Below are positions 22,849 through 31,649 of a DNA stretch of 64,000 bases, one piece after another (position 1 is the stretch's first letter; the number at the start of each line of letters is the position of its first letter). The notes beneath the pieces were generated by a model, which was not told the origin of the DNA, ran no database searches, and saw only the letters and a list, made by a program, of their open reading frames with translations. A program made the translations under genes and the position numbers. Origin of the DNA: Clostridium cavendishii DSM 21758 (GTDB lineage Bacteria; Bacillota; Clostridia; Clostridiales; Clostridiaceae); assembly GCF_900141845.1 (NCBI RefSeq), contig NZ_FQZB01000015.1, positions 62,001-126,000 on the forward strand, in the 5' to 3' direction.

Positions 22849-24093
22849 TTAGTGGAGGCTAATCTCCCTCCAGGTATTAGTTACCAGATCAACAATATTA
22901 TTGGCTGCATTTTCTCTAAATGGCATTACATGCCCATGATATGGAAAATAGATTAAATAACTATAAAGTGTCTCAAAACCACCTTTTTTCCATTCTTCTT
23001 TAGTTGGAAGATAACCTGTACAACCATTTGTATATCCGTTTAAGAATAAAAATGGATTATGAGTTATTGCAGCAGCATCAAGTGAGATTTCGCAGAAAAT
23101 TTCTTCAGGTACACCACATAAGCAACCATTATTTATTTTAAGAAATTGCACTTCGCTTTGTTGGAATTGCTCTCTTACGTGTGAGTTTCTCAGCCTTTCA
23201 CATTCTGAAAGCCAGTTTGAAGCATCCATTCCTGAATCTGTGGAGATTTTTAACGCTTCTGTCTCTGTAGGCACATCAGAATAGTGTTTAACTTCCTTTG
23301 ATAACATCTGAATATCTACTATATCTTGTATATCAAAGCATAGTTTAGTCGCAGAATTTTTCAGTATATCAACTATTCTATTTATATCTGAAATATTGCC
23401 TCCATGCATTTTATCTACTCCAGCTGGCTTGATGTTTCCGGCAGCCCCTTGAATCATCATTACCGGACAAGAAAAGTAGTTTTCTAATGCTTGTCGTGCT
23501 ACACCAAAGTAATCGCTAGAAATTAATTCATTGTCACCCATCAGAATATTTGCATGAGCTGTAATTCGTAAAATAACTGCGATGGAGTTTCCACTTTTTG
23601 AATCTACTAATTTTAATGCTCCCAACCTGTTATCAACTATAGTACAACCGTCTCGGCGATTATCCCCGATATTTGTAGTTGTAAGCGACCAGCCACCTTT
23701 GCATGGAATAAGTCTTGTTTTTGCATTTTCAACACATTGCATTATTTGTTCACACATAAAATGAAAATATAACTCTCCATTCAATGCGCTCGAATCTGGA
23801 CAAGGGGCAGCATGCGTATGAGAAAAATTAAGCATTATATGTGAAATTTCAGTATTAAGTTGACTTGCCACTTTGGTACGCAAAGTATTCGCAAGTTGAG
23901 TAGTCAGTCCTAAATTATCAATAGTAATAAGGCAAAAAAAATTATTATCATTTTGAAATAATAATATTTGAGCAAATAATTTATCTAAAATTCCTTGTGA
24001 TTTGCAACTATTACCACCTACCAGTTCAACTTGAAAATTAGGAGTAATATCAACTTGAGAAAATGATGCTTTATATATTTTTTTATTGTTCAT
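22849..24093 (-). CDS. Neutral/alkaline ceramidase-like amidohydrolase
   Basis: 414 residues. It starts with ASFSQVDITPNFQVELVGG and contains NFSHTHAAPCPDS, RITAHANILMGDN, and GAAGNIKPAG, the metal and substrate motifs of the neutral ceramidase-like domain. Single-domain bacterial members hydrolyse amide bonds of unknown small substrates. No signal peptide, so cytosolic. GC content and codon choice (ccg, gcg, cgt) are higher than in its neighbours, suggesting transfer. AAGGAGAAAG precedes ATG. No operon partner. Confidence 0.75.
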   Translation of the reverse strand: MNNKKIYKASFSQVDITPNFQVELVGGNSCKSQGILDKLFAQILLFQNDNNFFCLITIDNLGLTTQLANTLRTKVASQLNTEISHIMLNFSHTHAAPCPDSSALNGELYFHFMCEQIMQCVENAKTRLIPCKGGWSLTTTNIGDNRRDGCTIVDNRLGALKLVDSKSGNSIAVILRITAHANILMGDNELISSDYFGVARQALENYFSCPVMMIQGAAGNIKPAGVDKMHGGNISDINRIVDILKNSATKLCFDIQDIVDIQMLSKEVKHYSDVPTETEALKISTDSGMDASNWLSECERLRNSHVREQFQQSEVQFLKINNGCLCGVPEEIFCEISLDAAAITHNPFLFLNGYTNGCTGYLPTKEEWKKGGFETLYSYLIYFPYHGHVMPFRENAANNIVDLVTNTWREISLH

Positions 24094-24663
24094 AGACTTT
24101 CTCCTTCATAATTTATTTTTATTTATAAAAGACAAAGTCTTTATAGGCATGAAATTTACTTCATACAAGTTTCAGCCTAAAAAGACATTGTATGAAGCAT
24201 AAACAATCATTAGTTTCATTTTACCACCTCTTACGGAAATATAAATTTTGAACTTCTCATTTAACTACAGTTGTGTCATTTGATTTTACTTTACTAAATT
24301 AATATAATAAGCTAATTATAGCATAATATGTAAGTGTAATAAAGATGTTAATAGTATCAATAAAATATGTAAATATATACTATTACTCTTAAATAAAGCT
24401 CTTATTTTAGTGAATTAAATGATTTGAAAAGCAAATGAAAAATTACTATATCAACTCATCTAAAAAGATTAGGAGAAACCTATAATACTGTACCATCAAT
24501 AATGATATATTTGTAAAATATGTTATAATTGATAAAAATGATGTTGCAATGTAATATAAGTAATAATTTAATAATCTTTAAAACAGGACAAAATATAACA
24601 CAAAAAGTCGGGAGTAACCGCTTGAAGAGAGATAAGATATATTTACAGACAGGGGGAATGATT
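24094..24663. other. 570-bp gap, inverted repeat only
   Basis: Arms acttcatacaa and ttgtatgaagc at about 24150-24200 form a loose inverted repeat, perhaps a terminator or operator. I see no gene; the AT-rich part before 24600 probably holds the AraC promoter. Confidence 0.4.
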
Positions 24664-25521
24664 ATGGGATGGATTGAAGGAATTGGTGAAGCTATTAATT
24701 ATATTGAGGAAAATATCACTGAGGAAATTACAATAGAAGATGTTGCAAAAAAAGCATTTATGTCTCCGTTTTATTTTCAAAAAGGTTTTGCAATGCTTTG
24801 TGATTTTACAGTAGGAGAGTACATTAGACAACGCAGGCTTACACTTGCCGGCAGTGAGCTTGTTTCTACTGATAAAAAAATTATTGATATTGCTCTGAAG
24901 TATGGCTATAGCTCACCAGATAGTTTCACAAAAGCTTTCACTAGATTTCATGGTTTCACACCTACTGCTGTTCGAAAAGATGGTGCAATGATTAAATCGT
25001 TTGCTCCACTTAAAATCAAATTTTCATTGGAAGGTGGTTATATTATGGATTACAAGATTATTGAAAAAGATTCGTTTACTGTGATTGGGGTGTCAAGGAT
25101 GTTTAAATATGATGGCTCAGGGGCAGAAATTCCACAGTTTTGGACAGAGCATTATGAAACAGGAAAAGGGAAATTTATATGTGGAATGTATGGAGTATGT
25201 ATAGATGAAAATACGAGTTCAGATGAGTTTGAATATTTAATTGCAGACAATTATGATCCATCTAGAGAAATGTCTAACGGATTTGTTACAAAGATTATTC
25301 CTAAGCACACATGGGCTGTTTTTGCTTGTAAGGGAGCAATGCCGAAAGCTCTACAAGATGTGAATAGAAAAATCTTCTCAGAATGGCTACCTAATTGCAA
25401 AGATTATGAAATCGCAGCAGGTTACAATATTGAGATGTACACAGATGTAGCTGATTATCCTCAAGGTAATCAAAGTGAAAATTACTACAGCGAAATTTGG
25501 ATTCCTGTTAAGAAAAAATAA
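24664..25521 (+). CDS. AraC-family regulator with GyrI-like effector domain
   Basis: 285 residues. AraC DNA-binding domain ~5-105 (IEDVAKKAFMSPFYFQKGF; IIDIALKYGYSSPDSFTKAFTRFHG) followed by a GyrI-like ligand domain (~125-285) ending in YSEIWIPVKK. Same architecture as the gene at 11019. The ATG at 24664 has GGGGG 7 bases upstream; earlier in-frame starts back to 24529 lack an RBS. A terminator follows at 25597. Confidence 0.85.
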   Translation: MGWIEGIGEAINYIEENITEEITIEDVAKKAFMSPFYFQKGFAMLCDFTVGEYIRQRRLTLAGSELVSTDKKIIDIALKYGYSSPDSFTKAFTRFHGFTPTAVRKDGAMIKSFAPLKIKFSLEGGYIMDYKIIEKDSFTVIGVSRMFKYDGSGAEIPQFWTEHYETGKGKFICGMYGVCIDENTSSDEFEYLIADNYDPSREMSNGFVTKIIPKHTWAVFACKGAMPKALQDVNRKIFSEWLPNCKDYEIAAGYNIEMYTDVADYPQGNQSENYYSEIWIPVKKK

Positions 25522-25596
25522 CTGTAGGATTTAGAGTTAGATGTATATAATTTTTTATAATGAAGAGGAGGTATAAATAAGAAATCCAGAAAATGA

Positions 25597-25636
25597 AAAT
25601 AGTAGCTTTCAATTACGAGTAAGGACTACTATTTTT
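25597..25636 (+). terminator. Terminator after the AraC gene
   Basis: aaatagtag (25597-25605) and ctactattt (25626-25634), then TTT. The stem is nearly the same as the cassette 3 entry hairpin. Confidence 0.6.
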
Positions 25637-25784
25637 TGATATTTTATCTATAAATAATTATACAAAGTTTGGTTAGTAGAAAGTATAACTTTGATTTTAG
25701 GAAAAGGTGCTTCATTTATTGGTAATAGTATTAATAAAATGATGACATTTTAATTAGATTAGATGAAAAATGGATAATGGAATT

Positions 25785-25900
25785 GAAAAACAATTAGATG
25801 AATTAAATAAAGATTTAATTAAGAGTGAAGCACTATTCTTTGTAGGATGAGTGCTTTTTCTCTTTGCTATTAAATTCTATATGAATACCAAAAAATTTAA
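25785..25900. repeat. R2 repeat, diverged partial copy
   Basis: Shares attagatgaattaaata and gaataccaaaaaatttaatc-type words with 10700-10815, plus the gaagcac/gtgcttt hairpin (25828-25858). The 684-bp gap 25522-26205 holds this, the small ORF below and short decayed frames. Confidence 0.55.
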
Positions 25901-26051
25901 TCTTAATTTTTAAGTGATGTATAAAAAGATTATCTTTTAGAATTAATGTAATTACAAAAATAACTGATTTATAATTCAATTCATATGGGAGCTTTTCTAT
26001 ATTTTTTAGAAGTAACTTTAACCCATAAAATATTTTCCCAAAGAGTTTCAA
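25833..26051 (-). CDS. Small hypothetical protein, R2-associated
   Basis: 72 residues, TTG start, no clear RBS. Its C-terminal half (IKIKFFGIHIEFNSKEKKH) parallels the 73-residue ORF at 10740-10961, with several differences silent or conservative. Function unknown; it could be the end of a decayed gene. Confidence 0.35.
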   Translation of the reverse strand: MKLFGKIFYGLKLLLKNIEKLPYELNYKSVIFVITLILKDNLFIHHLKIKIKFFGIHIEFNSKEKKHSSYKE

Positions 26052-26205
26052 TTAAGTAAAAGGAAAAGTAAGTATGGTTTTGTAGTAAAACTATTCTTAA
26101 ATATAATATTATTGTTAACGAATATAGAATGTAGTATAGTAATTATTAAAAAGTAAATGTATACATAGTCATTTGGAAAATTGAGCTTATAGAGGAGAGA
26201 AACAA

Positions 26206-28122
26206 ATGATGGGGATAACTAAAAGGCAAAAACAAATTCTGACTAGAATAATAGATAGCGCAGGCTATGTTAGTCCTAAAGAATTATCTAATAAGTTAGA
26301 AGTGTCCACAAGAACTTTAAGAAATGATATTTCAGAAATTAATAGTTATAATAATATACAAGTTGTATCTATGGCAAAAGCTAAGGGATATTATATTAAA
26401 GAACATGAACTTGCCAAAAAAATGATAGAAGAATATGGTGATGATATTCCTAGTACGGTTGAAGAAAGAACAACCTATATTATAAATAAGCTCCTATATA
26501 GAATGGATAGTATAGATATATTTGATTTGGCAGATGAATTAATGGTAAGTGAATATACAATAGAGAAAGATTTAAATAGGGTTAAGATTTTATTTAATGA
26601 TGAAAATAGTAATATAGAGATGAAAAGGGTTAGTAATAAAATATTCCTAGAGGCAAGTGAAAGAGAGAAAAGAAGTCTATTGTGCAAATTAATATTAAAA
26701 GAGCAAAAAGATAATGTTTTTGATATAGATAGGTATGAAAAAAACTTTAAGAATATTGATATTAGGGAAATAAATAATATCTTAAGAAGCTACTTTTCTG
26801 AAAATGACATAAGAATGAACGATTTAGCTGTAATTAATTTAGTGGTACATATACTTATTGTTTTGGAAAAGGTAAGGAACAATTTTAATATTAAGGATGA
26901 TAATAATTATTTAAAAATATTAAACGATGAAGATATTAAGATAAGCAATGATATATGTGAAAGAATAGAGAGGTTAGTAAATATTAGCATTCCTAAAAAA
27001 GAAAAAGAGTATATTGCATTACTTATATCAGGAAAGAGAATGTTCATACATGATAGAAGTGAACAACAAAAAGGTAATGAGAGGGTTACTAGTTTTATTA
27101 GTTATATAGTTGATAAATTACAAAAAGAATACTTATTGAATCTTAGAGAAGATATTGAATTTATATCTGCTTTAAAACTTCATATGGAAAACTTATTAAT
27201 TAGAAGTAAAAAGGGAATATTTATCCAAAACCCTTTGATTTATACAATAAAAAAGGTTTATCCTTTAATTTATGATATGGGAGTATCTATAGCATTAGAA
27301 TATGAAGAGACTTTTGGTTACACACTAAATGATGATGAAATAGGGTTAATTGTATTACATTTAGCGTCTTCTATAGAAAAGTTAAATGAAAAAAATTGTA
27401 AGGTTAGATGTTTTGTTATTTGCCCTACAGGAATATCTTCAAGTAATTTATTGAAAAGTAGATTGATTAAAATGTATTCTGATAAAATTAATGTTATAGG
27501 ATGCCTATCAATACAGCAATTAAAGGATGTAAGAGAGGAGTCTGTAGATTTAATAATATCAACAGTTCCAATTGAAGAAACTTTGAGAATTAAGACCATT
27601 GAATGTTCTCCATTCTTATTAAAGGATGATATTAATAAATTAAATAAAACTTTAAATTTATTAATGAATAAAGAAGAGAGTAATGAAATTTCTAAGTTAT
27701 TTGATAAAGAGCTATTCTATAGAGATATAAATCTAGAAGATAGGATGGAGGTAATTGAATATTTAGTTGAAAAACTTTATAGAAAAGGCCATTGTCCTAA
27801 AGATTATGTAGAATATGTACTAAAAAGAGAAAAGGTATCTTCTACAGCTTATGGTGGGTTAATAGCTATTCCCCATCCTTTAGAAAAGGTAGCATATAAT
27901 AACAAAATAGAAATTGGAGTATTAAAAGAACCAATTATGTGGGGCAAATATAAGGTACAATTAGTATTTTTATTTTGTTTAAATAGTGATAAAAATCTGA
28001 ATTTAGATGCTTTTTTTGAAAAATTAATTTCCCTTGTTGAGAATCAAGATGTAATGAAAAAACTTATAAATTCTAAGAGTTATGAGGAATTTGTAGATGT
28101 ATTTATTGCTGATTATACCTAG
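26206..28122 (+). CDS. BglG/LicR-type PRD activator of the beta-glucoside operon
   Basis: 638 residues. DNA-binding HTH (~5-60: KELSNKLEVSTRTLRNDISEIN), a second HTH-like part, two PRDs (~180-400), a IIB-like domain (VICPTGISSSNLLKSRL, ~400-480) and a C-terminal IIA domain with IPHPLEK as phospho-site. This is the LicR layout, a DNA-binding activator rather than an RNA antiterminator. It precedes a full cellobiose-type PTS operon on the same strand. GAGGAG lies before the double ATG. Confidence 0.88.
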   Translation: MMGITKRQKQILTRIIDSAGYVSPKELSNKLEVSTRTLRNDISEINSYNNIQVVSMAKAKGYYIKEHELAKKMIEEYGDDIPSTVEERTTYIINKLLYRMDSIDIFDLADELMVSEYTIEKDLNRVKILFNDENSNIEMKRVSNKIFLEASEREKRSLLCKLILKEQKDNVFDIDRYEKNFKNIDIREINNILRSYFSENDIRMNDLAVINLVVHILIVLEKVRNNFNIKDDNNYLKILNDEDIKISNDICERIERLVNISIPKKEKEYIALLISGKRMFIHDRSEQQKGNERVTSFISYIVDKLQKEYLLNLREDIEFISALKLHMENLLIRSKKGIFIQNPLIYTIKKVYPLIYDMGVSIALEYEETFGYTLNDDEIGLIVLHLASSIEKLNEKNCKVRCFVICPTGISSSNLLKSRLIKMYSDKINVIGCLSIQQLKDVREESVDLIISTVPIEETLRIKTIECSPFLLKDDINKLNKTLNLLMNKEESNEISKLFDKELFYRDINLEDRMEVIEYLVEKLYRKGHCPKDYVEYVLKREKVSSTAYGGLIAIPHPLEKVAYNNKIEIGVLKEPIMWGKYKVQLVFLFCLNSDKNLNLDAFFEKLISLVENQDVMKKLINSKSYEEFVDVFIADYT

Positions 28123-28134
28123 AATGAAATCGTT

Positions 28135-28176
28135 ATATACTTTTTCCGTTTGAAGTGGAAAAAGTATATTTTTTTA
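28135..28176 (+). terminator. Terminator between the activator and the PTS operon
   Basis: Perfect 13-bp arms atatactttttcc (28135-28147) and ggaaaaagtatat (28157-28169), then seven T. No RNA antiterminator box overlaps it that I can see, consistent with a DNA-binding activator. Confidence 0.85.
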
Positions 28177-28246
28177 TGGAGAATTTCTTAGTTATAATAT
28201 GATTATAAGATATCTTATTAGAAAAGAAGTTTGGAGTGTGACTTTA

Positions 28247-28567
28247 ATGGATGAAATGAACGAAGTAGAATTTAATTTAATAATGCATAGTGGAAATGCA
28301 AGAAGTTATGCTATGGAAGCAATAAAAGAAGCAGATAAGGGTAATTTTGAAAAAGCTAATGAATTAATTATAGAAGCTAAAAAAGAACTAGTAAATGCGC
28401 AAAGAAGTCATAGTGGGATTATTCAAGATGAAGCGGCAGGAAAAAAAGTTGAAATAACTTTATTATTAATGCACAGTGAAGACCATTTAGCCTCTTCTAC
28501 CATAGTAGTAGATCTAGCGAAAGAAATAATTAATCTTCATTGTAAGTATAGTAAGGAGGAAAACTAA
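28247..28567 (+). CDS. PTS IIA component, lactose/cellobiose type
   Basis: 106 residues, three-helix IIA of the Lac family. The phospho-His is in LLLMHSEDHL near the C-terminus, and the GNARSYAMEAIKEADKG start is typical. It passes phosphate from HPr to the IIB protein at 29966. ATG at 28247 is preceded by TTGGAG 10 bases upstream; codons before it back to 28199 lack an RBS. It ends one base before the glucosidase gene starts. Confidence 0.88.
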   Translation: MDEMNEVEFNLIMHSGNARSYAMEAIKEADKGNFEKANELIIEAKKELVNAQRSHSGIIQDEAAGKKVEITLLLMHSEDHLASSTIVVDLAKEIINLHCKYSKEEN

Positions 28568-28568
28568 T

Positions 28569-29966
28569 ATGGAGAAGTTTTTATGGGGAACAGCTACAGC
28601 ATCATATCAATGTGAGGGTGCATGGGATGAAGATGGAAGAGTAGAATCAATGTGGGATAATTACTTGCACAATAATAATTTAGAGGATGGAGATGTAGCT
28701 TCAGATCACTATCATAGATTTAAAGAAGATATTAAGTATATGAAAGATGGTGGCCATAATACGTATAGATTCTCATTAGCATGGCCAAGAATTATAAAAA
28801 ATATAAATGGAGATGTAAATCCAAAAGGAATAGAGTTTTATCATAAAGTTATTGATGAATGTATAGCTAATGGTATTACTCCATTTGTAACAATATATCA
28901 TTGGGATCTACCACAATTCCTAGAAGAAAAGGGTGGTTGGATTAATAAAGAAACAGTTGAAGCATATATACATTATGTAAATGTAGTTTTTAGAGAGTTT
29001 GGTAAAAAGGTAAAACATTTTGTTACATTTAATGAGCCAAGATATTTTATTTTTTCAGGATATAAAATAGGAAATTATCCACCTGCATTACAAAATACTG
29101 AACTTACTATAAAAGGATCATACTATGTTATGTTAGCTAATGCTAGAGCAATTTCAGAATATAAAAAACTTAATTTAGATGGAAAGATAGGAATAGTTCA
29201 TAGTTTTGCTCCTGTTTTTGGAGTTGATGACACTTTAGAGACAAAGATAGCTATGAGAAATGCTGATAATTTTATGAACAATTGGATATTAGATACTGCT
29301 GCAAAAGGAGAAATACCTATAGACTTATTAACTAGATTAAGTACAAAATATAACCTTTCATATATTACACCAGAAGATATGAAAATAATTAAAGAAAATA
29401 CTGTTGATTTCATAGGACTTAATTACTATGCTAGAGCACTGGTAAAACCATATACAGAAGGTGAAACAACTCTAATAGTTAATAATGCAGGAAGTAGTGC
29501 AAAGGGAAGTTCTAAAGTAATAATAAAAGAATGGTTTGAGCAAGTATTTGATCCAGCATCAAAATATACAGAATGGGATACGGAAGTTTATCCAAGAGGA
29601 CTTTATGAAGGTATAATGATGGTTCATAACAAGTATAACTTACCAATTTATATTACTGAAAATGGAGTAGCTTCATATGAGGATGTATCAGGTAATGAAC
29701 TAATAAATGATGATTATAGGATTGAGTTTTTAAACGATCATATCGCTGCAATTTTAAATGCTAAAGATGAAGGAGCAGATGTAAAAGGTTATTATATATG
29801 GTCTACAATGGATTTATATTCATGGAAAAATGGATGTAAAAAAAGATATGGATTAATTGCAGTAGATTGGGAAAATGGATTAGTAAGAAAACCTAAAAAG
29901 TCTTATTTTTGGTTTAAAAAAGTATGTGAAAGTAATGGAAAAATCATTGATAGGAGGAATGTATAA
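28569..29966 (+). CDS. GH1 6-phospho-beta-glucosidase
   Basis: 465 residues, full GH1 barrel starting with FLWGTATASYQCEGAW. The acid/base Glu156 is in TFNEP and the nucleophile Glu364 in ITENG. It cleaves the phosphorylated beta-glucoside (cellobiose-6-P or an aryl glucoside) delivered by the adjacent PTS. AAGGAGG lies upstream in the IIA gene end, and its stop overlaps the IIB start. Confidence 0.93.
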   Translation: MEKFLWGTATASYQCEGAWDEDGRVESMWDNYLHNNNLEDGDVASDHYHRFKEDIKYMKDGGHNTYRFSLAWPRIIKNINGDVNPKGIEFYHKVIDECIANGITPFVTIYHWDLPQFLEEKGGWINKETVEAYIHYVNVVFREFGKKVKHFVTFNEPRYFIFSGYKIGNYPPALQNTELTIKGSYYVMLANARAISEYKKLNLDGKIGIVHSFAPVFGVDDTLETKIAMRNADNFMNNWILDTAAKGEIPIDLLTRLSTKYNLSYITPEDMKIIKENTVDFIGLNYYARALVKPYTEGETTLIVNNAGSSAKGSSKVIIKEWFEQVFDPASKYTEWDTEVYPRGLYEGIMMVHNKYNLPIYITENGVASYEDVSGNELINDDYRIEFLNDHIAAILNAKDEGADVKGYYIWSTMDLYSWKNGCKKRYGLIAVDWENGLVRKPKKSYFWFKKVCESNGKIIDRRNV

Positions 29967-30268
29967 TGAATATTATGTTGGTTTGTAATGCAGGGATGTC
30001 AACAGGTATGCTTGCAAAGAAGATGGAGAAGTTTTCAGAAGGTAAATGTACTGTAAAAGCATATGGAATAGCAGAATATATGGATCATTTAGAAAATGTA
30101 GATATTATATTAGTAGGTCCACAAATAAGGTTTCAATATGAAGAAATAAAAGACGCAGTAGCTAACATACCAGTTTTAAGTATTGATCCTATTAAATATG
30201 GAAGTATGAATGCAGAAGCGATTTTAAACACGGTTTATGATGAATTAGGAGGGGAAAATAATGAGTAG
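29966..30268 (+). CDS. PTS IIB component, cellobiose type
   Basis: 100 residues. NIMLVCNAGMSTGMLAKKM places the phosphocysteine at Cys7, as in CelA/ChbB. It overlaps the glucosidase stop by one base and the IIC start by 8, so the genes are translationally coupled. Confidence 0.92.
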   Translation: MNIMLVCNAGMSTGMLAKKMEKFSEGKCTVKAYGIAEYMDHLENVDIILVGPQIRFQYEEIKDAVANIPVLSIDPIKYGSMNAEAILNTVYDELGGENNE

Positions 30269-31547
30269 CCTATCGCAATTTAATTCATTTTGTGAAAGAA
30301 AGGTTATGCCATTTGCTAATAAAATGGCTAAACAAAGACATTTAGCTGCAATGAGAGATGCTTTTATGAGTTTACTTCCAATTACATTAATGGGAGGAGT
30401 AGCAGCTATATTAAAGTCTCCTCCAATTACAGGGAATACTACGAATGTATTTCTATTAAAATGGGCTGAATTTGCTACAAATAATAGTGAAATCTTAGAT
30501 TGGTTATTTACATTTACACTAGGAGGAATGTCATTATACATTTCTATTGGGATTACACATTTCTTATGTAAACATTACAAAATAGAGTCATTTTTGCCAA
30601 GTTTGTTTGTTATAGTAGGATTCTTTTTATTAGTAACAAATCCAATTAAACTAGGTTATGAATCAAAGTCTATTGAGATAGCTTATATAGATGGGAAGGG
30701 ATTAATTCCAGCTATTCTTATTAGTATACTAACAGTAGAACTCTATAGATTTATGAAGGTAAGAGATTTTGGAAGAATAAAAATGCCAGAAAGTGTTCCA
30801 GCTAGTTTAAGTGACGTATTTGCAGCTTTTGTACCTGGATTTATAATAATAATAATATATATTAGTATATTTACTATTTTCAATAAAATGGGTGCAACTT
30901 TACCTAAGTTCTTATTTAGTTTATTAACACCAACTTTTAAGGCTGCTGATAGTATTTTCTTTGTAGTAATTATAACATTATTAACTCATTTATTATGGTT
31001 CTTTGGAATACATGATGCAGCATTAGCAGGTATAATGGGACCAATTAGAGATGGTAATCTATCAATCAACGCAGCAGCTCAAGTTTCAGGACAGCAACTT
31101 CCTAATGTATTTACAACACCATTTTGGGTATACTTTGTAGCTATTGGAGGCTGTGGAGCGGTTTTAGGATTAGCAATATTGCTTACAACTGCTAAATCAA
31201 AACAGTTAAAAACAATCGGTAAAATGGGAATTGTTCCTGCAATATTCGGTATTTCTGAACCATTAATATTTGGTGTACCATTAATGTTAAATCCAGTTTT
31301 CTTGATACCATTTATTTTTGCAGCAACAATTAATGCTATAGTTGCCTTTCTGGCAATGTCACAAGGCATGGTAGAGAAAACGTTCTCTATGTTATCATGG
31401 AATATGCCATCTGTAGTGGGTGCATTTTTCTCTACATTGGATTGGAAAGCAGTTGTACTTGTAATAGGATTAATTATAGTTGATATGATTATATATTATC
31501 CTTTCTTTAAAATTTATGATAAGCAACTTTTAGCTCAAGAAGAATAA
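30261..31547 (+). CDS. PTS IIC permease, cellobiose/lichenan type
   Basis: 428 residues with ~10 membrane helices. Family landmarks: NKMAKQRHLAAMRDAF near the start, WFFGIHDAALAGI in the middle and ISEPLIFGVPLMLNP in the conserved substrate loop. It imports a beta-glucoside with IIA and IIB of the same operon. GGAGGGG precedes ATG. Confidence 0.92.
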   Translation: MSSLSQFNSFCERKVMPFANKMAKQRHLAAMRDAFMSLLPITLMGGVAAILKSPPITGNTTNVFLLKWAEFATNNSEILDWLFTFTLGGMSLYISIGITHFLCKHYKIESFLPSLFVIVGFFLLVTNPIKLGYESKSIEIAYIDGKGLIPAILISILTVELYRFMKVRDFGRIKMPESVPASLSDVFAAFVPGFIIIIIYISIFTIFNKMGATLPKFLFSLLTPTFKAADSIFFVVIITLLTHLLWFFGIHDAALAGIMGPIRDGNLSINAAAQVSGQQLPNVFTTPFWVYFVAIGGCGAVLGLAILLTTAKSKQLKTIGKMGIVPAIFGISEPLIFGVPLMLNPVFLIPFIFAATINAIVAFLAMSQGMVEKTFSMLSWNMPSVVGAFFSTLDWKAVVLVIGLIIVDMIIYYPFFKIYDKQLLAQEE

Positions 31548-31574
31548 AAAGATTAAACATTTATATATATAAAT

Positions 31575-31615
31575 AAAAAAAGATTGTATCTTATTTAGGT
31601 ACAATCTTTTTATGT
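31575..31615. terminator. Terminator of the beta-glucoside operon
   Basis: Arms aaaaaagattgta and tacaatcttttt around 31589-31599, then TTAT. Its place before a convergent gene suggests it works in both directions. Confidence 0.8.
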
Positions 31616-31649
31616 AGGTATTAAAATAAAGATAATTATTAAATAAAAT

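Noticed and set aside
24470..24510. Possible seventh att site (gtaccatcaataatg)
   Set aside because: Only part of the core matches, and the inverted-repeat arms are missing.
28123..28246. RNA antiterminator (RAT) site before the beta-glucoside operon
   Set aside because: No RAT-like sequence overlaps the terminator, and the regulator has a DNA-binding HTH instead of the CAT RNA-binding domain.
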